A stretch of DNA of 64,000 nucleotides, from the NCBI RefSeq assembly GCF_018327705.1, contig NZ_BNEM01000001.1, positions 620,001-684,000 on the forward strand. The letters run 5' to 3'. The position numbers were made by a program, and so were the translations under genes. Under the pieces are notes generated by a model, which was given only the letters and a program-made list of their open reading frames with translations, was not told the origin of the DNA and made no database searches. This document shows positions 40,535 to 48,035 of this stretch, one piece after another; positions within the stretch are counted from its first letter, which is position 1; the number at the start of each line of letters is the position of its first letter. The DNA comes from Catellatospora sp. TT07R-123. Its GTDB lineage: Bacteria > Actinomycetota > Actinomycetes > Mycobacteriales > Micromonosporaceae.

Positions 40535-41541
40535 TGGCGTCGCCGTCGCTGCTCGCGGTCGCCGCTTACCTGCCCGAGCACACCGTCGCCGTGGCCGACC
40601 TGCCCGAGCTGCGGGATCTGCCGCCCGAACAGCGGGACACCTGCCTGCGGCTGGGCGTCTCACACGTGCCCTGCGACCCCGCCCTGAGCACCACCGACCT
40701 GGCCGAACGCGCCGCGCAGCGCGCGCTGGCCCAGGCCGGGCTGAGCGGCTCCGACATCGACGCGCTCATCGTCGTCGAATCCCGTGCGCCGGAGCACCTG
40801 GTGAGCTCCGAGGCGACCCGGCTGCAGCACCGCCTCGACCTGACCCGGGCGATGAGCTTCACCGTCGGCGGCCTGGGTTGCGTCTCGATCACCCCGGCCC
40901 TGCTGACCGCCCGCGGCCTGCTCGCCGCCGACCCGGACCTGTCCACCGTCCTCATCGCGCACGGCAGCAGACCGGCGACCCCGCACCGCTACCGCCACCC
41001 GGTCACCATCAGCGGCGACGGCGGCCTGGCCGTCATCGTCGCCCGGCACGGCCCGGTACGCGTCCGCGACATCGTGCTCGAAACCAACGGCGCCTACTGG
41101 GACCTGTTCCGGGTCGACTACCGCGACCTGCCGACGGCGCAATGGCGTGAACAGTGCGCGGACCTCGCCGCCTACTCGTTCTCGCTGGCGGTGGAGACCG
41201 CCGGCCGGCTGCGTGCCCTCAACAGGCTCGCGCTGCGGCGCAGCGGCCTGGACCAGCGGGACATCGCCTGCTACCTCAGCCAGAACCTGTCCCTGAGCAC
41301 GTTCCAGGTCTATGCGGAGCTGCTCGACGCGGCCATCGCCCCCGCATGCGCCGACAACCTCTCCCGGTACGGCCACCAGGGCCCCAACGACATCATGCTC
41401 AACCTGTCCCATGCGATCGAGCGGGGCGAGCTGCCCGAGGGCGGCACGGCCATCGCCGTCAACGCCAGCCCCTCGGCCGCCTGGAGCATGCTGATACTGG
41501 AACACGGTGCCACCGCGGGCACCGACGTGCACTACCTCTAG
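40534..41541 (+). CDS. FabH/KAS III-like enzyme with altered catalytic triad
   Basis: 335 residues, ATG overlapping the PKS stop (TGATG). The thiolase fold is clear: LLAVAAYLPEHTV at the N-terminus, the nucleophile Cys in VGGLGCVSIT, and a C-terminal glycine-rich region. By eye alignment to E. coli FabH, the His of PHQAN is Ser in YLSQNLS, and the Asn of the HGNTSA motif is His in YGHQGPN. The Cys-His-Asn triad is therefore not conserved. Decarboxylative condensation is doubtful. Acyl transfer (as in CerJ-type KAS III homologues) or thioester hydrolysis are alternatives. Translational coupling puts it in the NRPS-PKS pathway. Confidence 0.85.
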   Translation: MASPSLLAVAAYLPEHTVAVADLPELRDLPPEQRDTCLRLGVSHVPCDPALSTTDLAERAAQRALAQAGLSGSDIDALIVVESRAPEHLVSSEATRLQHRLDLTRAMSFTVGGLGCVSITPALLTARGLLAADPDLSTVLIAHGSRPATPHRYRHPVTISGDGGLAVIVARHGPVRVRDIVLETNGAYWDLFRVDYRDLPTAQWREQCADLAAYSFSLAVETAGRLRALNRLALRRSGLDQRDIACYLSQNLSLSTFQVYAELLDAAIAPACADNLSRYGHQGPNDIMLNLSHAIERGELPEGGTAIAVNASPSAAWSMLILEHGATAGTDVHYL

Positions 41542-41582
41542 TGCCCGGGACGACAGAACGACCGACCGAAAGGCATGGCGCC

Positions 41583-42152
41583 ATGCGGAAGCTGGTCTAC
41601 GGCATGAACGTGTCCCTGGACGGCTACATCGCCGCGCCCGGCGACGATCTCGGCTGGGGCAGTCAGAGTCAGAGCGACGAGCTGTTCCAGTTCTGGCTCG
41701 ACCAGGAGCGGGCGATCGGTCTGTTCCTGTACGGGCGCAAGCTGTGGGAGGTCATGAGCTCCCACTGGCCGACCGGCGATCAGCAGCCGGGCGCCACCCC
41801 GGCGCAGATCGAGTTCGCGCGGAACTGGCGGGACACGCCGAAGGTGGTGTTCTCCTCGACGGTCGACAAGGTCGACTGGAACGCCCGGGTGTTCACCGGC
41901 GACGCGGTCGCGGAGATCGCCCGGCTCAAGGCCGAGGACGGCGAGCCGATGAGGGTCGGCGGCGCGACGCTCGCCGGGGCGGCCATGCGGGCCGGGCTGG
42001 TCGACGAGTACGAGATCGTGACCCATCCGGCGCTGGTGGGCGGTGGCAAACCGTACTTCGCCGCGGTGGACAGCTGGGTGAACCTGGACCTGGTGGAGAC
42101 GCGCACGTTTCCCGGCGGGGTGCTGCTGACCAGGTACCAGACAAGGCGGTGA
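41583..42152 (+). CDS. RibD/dihydrofolate-reductase-fold protein
   Basis: 189 residues of the RibD C-terminal-domain family: RKLVYGMNVSLDGYIAAPG at the start, FLYGRKLWE, KVVFSST, and the NADPH-loop MRVGGATLAGAAMRAGLVDE, ending LVGGGKPYF. Such stand-alone proteins are common in actinomycetes and mostly uncharacterised reductases. It follows the KAS III gene by 41 bases in the same direction, but nothing ties it functionally to the cluster; it probably marks the cluster edge. Confidence 0.88.
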   Translation: MRKLVYGMNVSLDGYIAAPGDDLGWGSQSQSDELFQFWLDQERAIGLFLYGRKLWEVMSSHWPTGDQQPGATPAQIEFARNWRDTPKVVFSSTVDKVDWNARVFTGDAVAEIARLKAEDGEPMRVGGATLAGAAMRAGLVDEYEIVTHPALVGGGKPYFAAVDSWVNLDLVETRTFPGGVLLTRYQTRR

Positions 42153-42178
42153 GCGCGACTGAGCTGCCGCTTGCCGGG

Positions 42179-42290
42179 CTACGTCCGTGACTGCCGGCGG
42201 TAGTGAGCGGGGGCTACGCCGAGCTCGCGTTTGAACGCCTCGGCGAAGGCGAACTCCGAGGTGTAGCCGGCGCGCTGGGCGACAGTCTGC
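42179..42290 (-). pseudogene. AraC-family regulator remnant (C-terminal HTH only)
   Basis: Only the last ~36 codons of an AraC/XylS regulator survive: VQTVAQRAGYTSEFAFAEAFKRELGVAPAHYRR, the second helix-turn-helix and its closing segment. Upstream of VQT the similarity stops abruptly at about 42290, exactly where ohr-like coding sequence begins on the other strand. The ~250 preceding residues of the gene are gone. Confidence 0.8.
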
Positions 42291-42647
42291 ACCTCCGACG
42301 GCCGCCTCGACCTCGACCTGGCCATGCCGCCCGCGCTCGGCGGCACCGGTGCGGGCGCCAACCCCGAGCAGCTGTTCGCCTCCGGCTACGCCGCCTGCTT
42401 CCACAGCGCGCTGCGGCTGGTCGCCCGCCCGAGCGAGGCTGACCTGAGCGGCTCCAGCGTCACCGCTCGCGTCAGCCTCGGAACCGAGGAGCAGGGCGCG
42501 CTCGGCCTCGCGGTCACCCTGCTCGTCCACCTGCCCGGCGTCGCACCCGGCACCGCCGAGGAACTCGCCCGGTCAGCGCACGCCGTCTGCCCGTACTCGC
42601 GGGCCACTCGCGGCAACATCGCCGTCGACCTGCGCGTGCTGCCATGA
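42291..42647 (+). pseudogene. ohr: Organic hydroperoxide resistance (Ohr/OsmC) gene lacking its 5' end
   Basis: About 118 codons from TSDGRLDLDLAMP to the natural end. Both redox Cys are present (YAACFHSAL and HAVCPYS). The first ~25-30 residues, start codon and promoter that intact Ohr proteins have are missing; coding similarity begins within a base or two of the AraC remnant. An internal ATG at 42324 exists but would remove the first strand of the fold. A broken gene is most likely. Confidence 0.8.
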
Positions 42648-42648
42648 G

Positions 42649-42707
42649 CCCGCCGGAGGCACGCGTCGGCACCCGTTGAGCGCAGCGCCGCGGCAGCTCC
42701 CGGCGGG
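42649..42707 (-). terminator. Possible long-loop hairpin after the ferredoxin gene
   Basis: CCCGCCGG (42649-42656) can pair with CCGGCGGG (42700-42707), directly after the minus operon and facing the ohr remnant. The 43-base loop makes it a weak call. Confidence 0.3.
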
Positions 42708-42926
42708 TTACGAGATCATCGCGCCGGTCTCCGCGTTCCGGACGGTGATCGCTGCCGCCGGGCAGTTCTCCGCCGCCTCGAGCACGTCGTCGTCCGGTTC
42801 GATCAGCTCCTCGATCGGCGTGGACAACGACTGCGCGTTGAGCCGGAACCGCTGGGAGGCGATGGACGTGCACGTACCCGAACCCGCGCACGCGTCGTGG
42901 TCGACGCCGATCCGCCACTGGCTCAC
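42708..42926 (-). CDS. [3Fe-4S]-type ferredoxin, P450 partner
   Basis: 72 residues, GTG 42926 overlapping the P450 stop (GTGA). Three cluster Cys are visible: CAGSGTC (CxxxxxC) near residues 12-18 and the NCP near 56. Acidic segments lie between. This is the standard small ferredoxin encoded next to actinobacterial P450s. It is the last gene of the ~13 kb minus operon, coupled to P450-1, and may serve all three P450s of the locus. No ferredoxin reductase gene is in the window. Confidence 0.93.
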   Translation of the reverse strand: MSQWRIGVDHDACAGSGTCTSIASQRFRLNAQSLSTPIEELIEPDDDVLEAAENCPAAAITVRNAETGAMIS

Positions 42927-44302
42927 TGCGCACCCGCCACAGAGTCGACGCGGACCCGCACGCCGGGGCTCGGCCGCAGGGTGATCATCGGGTACGGCTT
43001 GACGTCGTGGTCGAGCAGCGTATAACGGACCCGCTGGGCGATCGTGGCCGCGATGAGCACGATCTCCATGAGCGCGAACCCGTTGCCGATGCACATGCGC
43101 GGTCCGCCGCCGAAGGGCCAGTACGCGTACCGGTGCAGGTTGGCGGTGCGCCCGTCGAGCCAGCGGTCGGGGTCGAACTCGGTGGGCTTGTCGAACCAGC
43201 GCGGATCGCGATGGGTGATCCACTGGCTCATCGCGACCATGGTGCCGGCCTTGACCCGGTAGCCCTGGAACTCGACGTCGTTGTCCGGCACCCGGAACAC
43301 CCGCCACGCGGGCGGGTAGAGCCGCAGGACCTCGTCGACGACGGCGCGCAGCAGTTTCAGCTCGCCCATCTTCTCGGCGGTGGCCGGTGCCCCGCCGAGG
43401 ACGGAGTCGACTTCGGCGTAGACGCGGGCGGCCAGGTCGGGGCGGGTGCCGAGGAAGTACCAGATCCAGGCCAGCGTGCTGGTGGTGGTCTCCTGCGCGG
43501 CGACGTACATGGTGACGAGCTCGTCGCGCAGCTGCTTGTCGCTCATCTGCGAGCCGTCGTCGTCACGGGACTCGACCAGCATCGCGAGCAGGTCGGCGTG
43601 TTCGCCGACGGCCGCGCGCCGGTTGGCGATGAACTCCGCGATGACGTCTTCGAAGTCGGAGATCGCCGAGTCGACGCGGCGGCGGTTGCGGGTGGGGACG
43701 AAGGCGGGCAGCCGTTCCAGGACCATGCTGCCCAGCTCCACGTTGAACCCGAGCATGATCTTGTCGAGGGCCTGGCTGGCCCGCGAGGACTCCTTCTCGG
43801 TGTCGGTGCCGAAGAACGACTTGCCGGCCACGCGCTGGGTCAGGCCGCCCATCAGGATGCGCATGTCGAACTCGTCGCCGGGGCGCCACGTGTCGATCAG
43901 CTCGCGGGTGTAGTCGACCATCGTGTCCGCGTACCCCTGCACGCGCTTGGTGTGGAAGGCCGGCTGGGCCAGGCGGCGCTGGGTGCGCCAGAAGCTGCCC
44001 TCGCTCGTGACCAGGCCGTTGCCGAGCGTACGGCTGAAGACGTAGCCGATCTTCTTGTACTCCTGGTACCCCTTGCGGTAGTTGCGGGTGGTCTCCAGGT
44101 GCACGCGTTCGATGTCGTCGGGGTGGCTGAGCAGCACCCACCGGTCCCCCGCCATGAAGAACTCGACGACGTCGCCGTGGCTGGCGTGCATGCTGTCGAA
44201 CAGTTCCAGCGGGTCGTGGATGAAAGCCCGCAGGTGGCTGACGAGCGGGATCGGTTCGCGCAGCCGGGGCGCCGGGGCGGGGGCGTTCGCGGTGGTGGTC
44301 AC
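42923..44302 (-). CDS. Cytochrome P450 no. 1
   Basis: 459 residues; GTG 44302 with AAGGAG at the right spacing (the longer frame is spurious). Motifs: I-helix AAQETTTS near residue 270, ExxR in EVLR, and haem loop FGGGPRMCIGNG with the proximal Cys. The sequence style (PPAWRVFRV, GYRVKAGTMVAMSQW) is of the fatty-acid/terpene-type P450s rather than the CYP105/107 macrolide group. Coupled to the following ferredoxin gene. Substrate unknown. Confidence 0.94.
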   Translation of the reverse strand: MTTTANAPAPAPRLREPIPLVSHLRAFIHDPLELFDSMHASHGDVVEFFMAGDRWVLLSHPDDIERVHLETTRNYRKGYQEYKKIGYVFSRTLGNGLVTSEGSFWRTQRRLAQPAFHTKRVQGYADTMVDYTRELIDTWRPGDEFDMRILMGGLTQRVAGKSFFGTDTEKESSRASQALDKIMLGFNVELGSMVLERLPAFVPTRNRRRVDSAISDFEDVIAEFIANRRAAVGEHADLLAMLVESRDDDGSQMSDKQLRDELVTMYVAAQETTTSTLAWIWYFLGTRPDLAARVYAEVDSVLGGAPATAEKMGELKLLRAVVDEVLRLYPPAWRVFRVPDNDVEFQGYRVKAGTMVAMSQWITHRDPRWFDKPTEFDPDRWLDGRTANLHRYAYWPFGGGPRMCIGNGFALMEIVLIAATIAQRVRYTLLDHDVKPYPMITLRPSPGVRVRVDSVAGAQ

Positions 44303-44313
44303 CGTGGGCTCCT

Positions 44314-44967
44314 TCACTGTGCGGCGGCGAGCAGCCGCAGCGTCTCGATCGCGAGGATGGCGTGACCGCGCATCGTGGGATGCTTGAAGTCGGCGCTGTA
44401 GACGTTGCGTTCGGCGCACATCGGGTGGACGAAGGCGTCGAGCACGAGCGCGCCGTGGCGCGCGCAGACGGCGCGGGTGCGCTCGTTGAGGATCGGCAGC
44501 CGGTCCATCGCACCGCCCGCCAGCTGCGGCACCGCGCTGACGATGTCCATCAGCGTGACCGCGATGACGGTGGCGCCGCCCGCGCGCAGGGTCCCGACGA
44601 TCGCGTCGAGGTCGGCCTCGACGAGGTCGGGGTCGAAGCCGCGGCTGAACAGGTCGTTGCCCCCGGCGATGAGCACGGCGAGGTCCGGGCCGAACTCGAC
44701 GGCCGCGGGCAGCTGCTTCGCGCGGATGTCGGCGGCGCGCAGGTCGCGCTGCGCGACGTTGCGAAGATCCACTTCGTGGGTACGCGACAGGGTGGCGTGC
44801 ACGCGATCGAACCAGGTCCGGTCGGCGTACCCGGGGGTCGCCTCGCCCATGCCCTCGGCGATGCTGTCGCCGAGCACGGCGAAACGCCGCCACTTCGCGC
44901 CGGTGAGCTGCTTCTCCAGGTCTTCCTGGTCGGCGAGGTACGGGTCGGTGGCCTCGGTCGTCGTCAT
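44314..44967 (-). CDS. SGNH/GDSL-family hydrolase
   Basis: 217 residues, ATG 44967 in an ATGA overlap. Block I is FAVLGDSIAEGMGE (nucleophile Ser), block III IAGGNDL (oxyanion Asn), and block V the ADFKHPTMRGH region with the catalytic His. No signal peptide, so it acts inside the cell, probably as an esterase, thioesterase or acyltransferase on the pathway intermediate. Embedded in the minus operon between the CrtC-like protein and P450-1. Confidence 0.9.
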   Translation of the reverse strand: MTTTEATDPYLADQEDLEKQLTGAKWRRFAVLGDSIAEGMGEATPGYADRTWFDRVHATLSRTHEVDLRNVAQRDLRAADIRAKQLPAAVEFGPDLAVLIAGGNDLFSRGFDPDLVEADLDAIVGTLRAGGATVIAVTLMDIVSAVPQLAGGAMDRLPILNERTRAVCARHGALVLDAFVHPMCAERNVYSADFKHPTMRGHAILAIETLRLLAAAQ

Positions 44968-45959
44968 GCCTTGATCTCGATTCCGTGCGCCCGGTCGTCG
45001 GTGAGGATCTCGAACAGCGCCCGGTTCTCGGTACGCAGCGTCTCCACGCGCCCCGACGCCTTGTCCGTGACGGTCAGCTCGCAGGAGCCGATCTTCGTGT
45101 TGAGGCAGTGCTTGATCCCGCCGGGCGGGTTGTAGTAGTTCAGCCCGACGAACGCGCCCGCGGGCGCCTCGACATGCCCCTTGATCGCCACCTCGTCGTC
45201 GCCGGTCGCGAAGTCCCAGTGGAAGTACCCGAAGCTGCCCTTCGCCTTGGCCGCCTGCGTCGGTGACGTGATCGCGTACTCGCGGCCGTCGTGGCGCAGC
45301 ACGAGCAGGGTCATGAACGGCGTCTTGATCGGGCCGACCTTCGTCTGCGCGGTGATCACTTCGAGGAAGCTGCCGGGGGCGCCGTCGAAGCCGGCGACCT
45401 GCCCGAACGCGTAGTAGTCGGTGTGCTGGCTGCCCCAGTTGTGGTTCTGGCTGCCGACCCAGCCGTCGATGTCGACGGTGCGGCCGTTGACGGTCAGGGT
45501 GCCGTCGTATCCGGCCAGCGGGCTGCCGACGAGGCTCTTCGCCTTCGGGAACCCGCCGCTGTAGAGGGACCGCGGGATGAGGAACAGCATCGGTTCCTTG
45601 CCGGCGTACGACAGGTCCCAGGTGATGGTGTTGCCGGAGCTGGTCGCGCCGCCGGTGAGGTGGCCGGGGACGAGGGTCGCGCCGCCGACGCGCACGTCCA
45701 TGCCCTCGGGGGCGAAGGAGCAGTCGCGCAGCGGGTGCTCCTCCTTCGCGGCGACGTGCTCGCCGGTCTCGCCGTCGAAGAAGATCGACCACAGCTCGCC
45801 GATGGCGTCCTCCGGCCTGCCCTTCGGGCTGAAGATCGTGTAGCGGATCCAGAACGCGAGCGGCCGGGTCGGGTGGTTGCCCCGCTGGTAGAAGCTCTCG
45901 TAGTGCCCCTCCTTCTGCCCGGGGACGTACTGCGTCCAGGAGAGCTGTTCGTCGTTCAT
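44964..45959 (-). CDS. CrtC/AttH-like (carotenoid 1,2-hydratase fold) protein
   Basis: 331 residues, ATG 45959 in an ATGA overlap with P450-2. A double lipocalin-type beta protein with the family hallmark GSQNHNWGSQHTDYYAFGQV in place of the classical DHNWG motif. CrtC hydrates carotenoid double bonds. Structurally related proteins in natural-product pathways catalyse pericyclic or cyclisation steps. Flanked by two P450s and coupled to both neighbours, it probably shapes the skeleton of the product. The reaction cannot be read from sequence. Confidence 0.8.
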   Translation of the reverse strand: MNDEQLSWTQYVPGQKEGHYESFYQRGNHPTRPLAFWIRYTIFSPKGRPEDAIGELWSIFFDGETGEHVAAKEEHPLRDCSFAPEGMDVRVGGATLVPGHLTGGATSSGNTITWDLSYAGKEPMLFLIPRSLYSGGFPKAKSLVGSPLAGYDGTLTVNGRTVDIDGWVGSQNHNWGSQHTDYYAFGQVAGFDGAPGSFLEVITAQTKVGPIKTPFMTLLVLRHDGREYAITSPTQAAKAKGSFGYFHWDFATGDDEVAIKGHVEAPAGAFVGLNYYNPPGGIKHCLNTKIGSCELTVTDKASGRVETLRTENRALFEILTDDRAHGIEIKA

Positions 45960-47335
45960 GCCGGCTGTTCCTTTCGGGTCTGCACGCGTCGCCGCGGATG
46001 CATCGTCATCTCCATGCCGTATCGGGGTCGCAGCGTGATCGACGCCTGCTGGACGACCCGGTGACCGGGCAGGTGGCGCAGCTCGTACCGCTGGATCAGG
46101 GCCGCGAGCAGCAGTTGCGCCTCCATCAGCGCGAAGTGCTTGCCGATGCACAGGTGCGGCCCGGCGCCGAAGGGCAGGTACGCGTACCGGTGCCAGGTCT
46201 TGCGGGCGGCCGGTTCGAAGCGGTCGGGTTCGAACCGGTCCGGGTCGTCCCAGTGGGCCGGGTTGCGCTGGATGTTGAACAGGCTGACCAGCACCCGGGC
46301 CCCCGCGGGCAGCTCGTACCCGCCGAGGGTGGTCGCCGCGCCGGTGAGCCGGGGCACGATCGGCGCGGACGGGTAGAGCCGCAGCGCCTCCTCGAAGACG
46401 CGCAGCGTGTAGGGCAGGTTCGGCAGGTCGTCGAGGGTGGGCAGCCGCCCGTCGAGGGTGTCGACCTCGTCCTGGAGCTTGCGCAGCGCCCGCGGATGCT
46501 GGGACAGCAGGTACAGCGCCCAGGTGAGGGTGATCGCCGTGGTCTCGTGCCCCGCGGCGAAGGTGGTGATGATCTCGTCGCGGAGTTCCCGGTCGGTCAT
46601 CACCTCCCCCGTCGCGTCGTCCTTGCACGCGAGCAGCATGTCCAGCAGGTCGTTGTCGGACGGCCCGGCGGCCCGGCGCTCGGCGATCAGCCGGTACATC
46701 AGCGAGTCGATCGCGGTCATCACGGCCTTGAAGCGCCGGTTGCCCGGCGTCGGCCAGCTCACCGGCGGGCTGAACGGGTTCTGCAGCCGCTGGAACGCGA
46801 AGTTGATCGCGATGTCGACGGCGTGGGGGCCGATGGTGTCGAGGTCTTCGAGGATGTTCGTGGAGAACATGGCGCGGCTGACGATGTCAAGCGTGACCCG
46901 CATCGTCTCCTTGTGCATGTCCAGCAGGTCCCCCGGCCGGTACGCCCGCGCGAGGTGGTCCAGCCAGTCCTGCGTGGACGACACCATGGTGGCGTACATG
47001 CCGGCGATGGCGCTCTTCGTGTAGAGGGGCTGCATCATGCGGCGGTTGCGCAGCCAGCTCTCGTGATCGGAGCTGGTGAGCAGGCCCGTGCCGAGGACGA
47101 GGCGCAGCGGGTTGTCGGCGCCGAGCTTGCCGAACCGGGCGGTCTCCGTCAGCGCCTCCCCCGCCAGGTCGGGGCTGGAGACGCCGTAGACGGTGACCGG
47201 TCCCAGTTTGTACGCGACGAGGTCGCCGTGCTCGCGGAACCCGGCCATCATCGCGTCGAGGATGTCGCGGCGGAAGTCGGTGATGCTGCCCAGCAGCGGG
47301 ACGCCGCGTACCGCGGGGACGGTTCGCGTGGTCAT
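45956..47335 (-). CDS. Cytochrome P450 no. 2
   Basis: 459 residues, ATG 47335 overlapping the methyltransferase stop. Motifs: AAGHETT in the I-helix near 268, EALR (ExxR), and PFGAGPHLCIGKHFA haem loop. It resembles CYP110/CYP4-like bacterial P450s acting on fatty acids, alkanes or terpenes. It differs clearly from P450-1 and P450-3, so three distinct oxidations are expected in the locus. Confidence 0.94.
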   Translation of the reverse strand: MTTRTVPAVRGVPLLGSITDFRRDILDAMMAGFREHGDLVAYKLGPVTVYGVSSPDLAGEALTETARFGKLGADNPLRLVLGTGLLTSSDHESWLRNRRMMQPLYTKSAIAGMYATMVSSTQDWLDHLARAYRPGDLLDMHKETMRVTLDIVSRAMFSTNILEDLDTIGPHAVDIAINFAFQRLQNPFSPPVSWPTPGNRRFKAVMTAIDSLMYRLIAERRAAGPSDNDLLDMLLACKDDATGEVMTDRELRDEIITTFAAGHETTAITLTWALYLLSQHPRALRKLQDEVDTLDGRLPTLDDLPNLPYTLRVFEEALRLYPSAPIVPRLTGAATTLGGYELPAGARVLVSLFNIQRNPAHWDDPDRFEPDRFEPAARKTWHRYAYLPFGAGPHLCIGKHFALMEAQLLLAALIQRYELRHLPGHRVVQQASITLRPRYGMEMTMHPRRRVQTRKEQPA

Positions 47336-48009
47336 GGCTTGCGGGCCAGTGCGCAGACCCAGCCGAGCGACCGGGTGGGTTCGGCGACGAAGCGGGCGTC
47401 GATGAAGCCCGCCTCGGTGAGCATCCCGGTGAGGTCGGCGCCGGAGACGATGCGCAGCCCCTCGCGGGCGGAGCGCTCGGTGAAGCGCCTGCCGAAGTAG
47501 CGCTGCACCAGCGACGGCTTGCCGGACGCCTCGCGGCTCATCTCCAGCGTGACGACCATCTGCCCGCCGGGCCGCAGCACCCGGTGCGCCTGCTTCAGCC
47601 CGCGCATCGCGTCGGGCCAGAAGTAGAACGTCTCGATCGCGGTGACCTGGTCGAACGACGCCTCCTCGAACGGCAGGTTCATCGCGTCGCCGTGCTGGAC
47701 CGTCATCCGGCCCGCGCGGATCGTCGCCGCGTTGCGCTTGCCGGCCAGGCCCACCATGACGGGCGAGTAGTCGATCCCGGTGAGAGTCCCGGTGGCGTTG
47801 CGGGCGGCCATGAGGCCCAGCGCCATGCCGCTGCCGCAGCCGATGTCGAGGATGTCGTCGCCGTCGGCGATGCCCATCTGCTCGATGGTCCAGTCGGTGA
47901 GCGTGCGGTGCTGGACCGTCATCAGGTGGCCGACGAGGCGGCCGGAGAAGCCGGTGGGCTTCTTGAAGTTGTCCTCTAGCAGCTCTAGCGGCTTATGGAT
48001 GACACCCAT
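47332..48009 (-). CDS. Class I SAM-dependent methyltransferase
   Basis: 225 residues, ATG 48009 after GAAGGGA. Motif I is ILDIGCGSGMALGL near residue 53, with an acidic GIDYSP in motif II and FDQVTAIETFYFWPD in the post-I region. The C-terminus FTERSAREGLRIV...LTEAGF is typical of small-molecule C/O-methyltransferases. Within the minus operon, coupled downstream to P450-2. Acceptor atom unknown. It is unlike the FkbG O-methyltransferases and lies in the other locus. Confidence 0.9.
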   Translation of the reverse strand: MGVIHKPLELLEDNFKKPTGFSGRLVGHLMTVQHRTLTDWTIEQMGIADGDDILDIGCGSGMALGLMAARNATGTLTGIDYSPVMVGLAGKRNAATIRAGRMTVQHGDAMNLPFEEASFDQVTAIETFYFWPDAMRGLKQAHRVLRPGGQMVVTLEMSREASGKPSLVQRYFGRRFTERSAREGLRIVSGADLTGMLTEAGFIDARFVAEPTRSLGWVCALARKP

Positions 48010-48035
48010 GGCTGTCCCTTCAGGTTCCGTTGGTG

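Noticed and set aside
47332-48009. Methyltransferase as the missing FkbG to make methoxymalonyl-ACP
   Set aside because: It lacks FkbG-type resemblance, is embedded in and coupled to the second locus 19 kb from the ACP, and fits that operon. Hydroxymalonyl- is the safer prediction.
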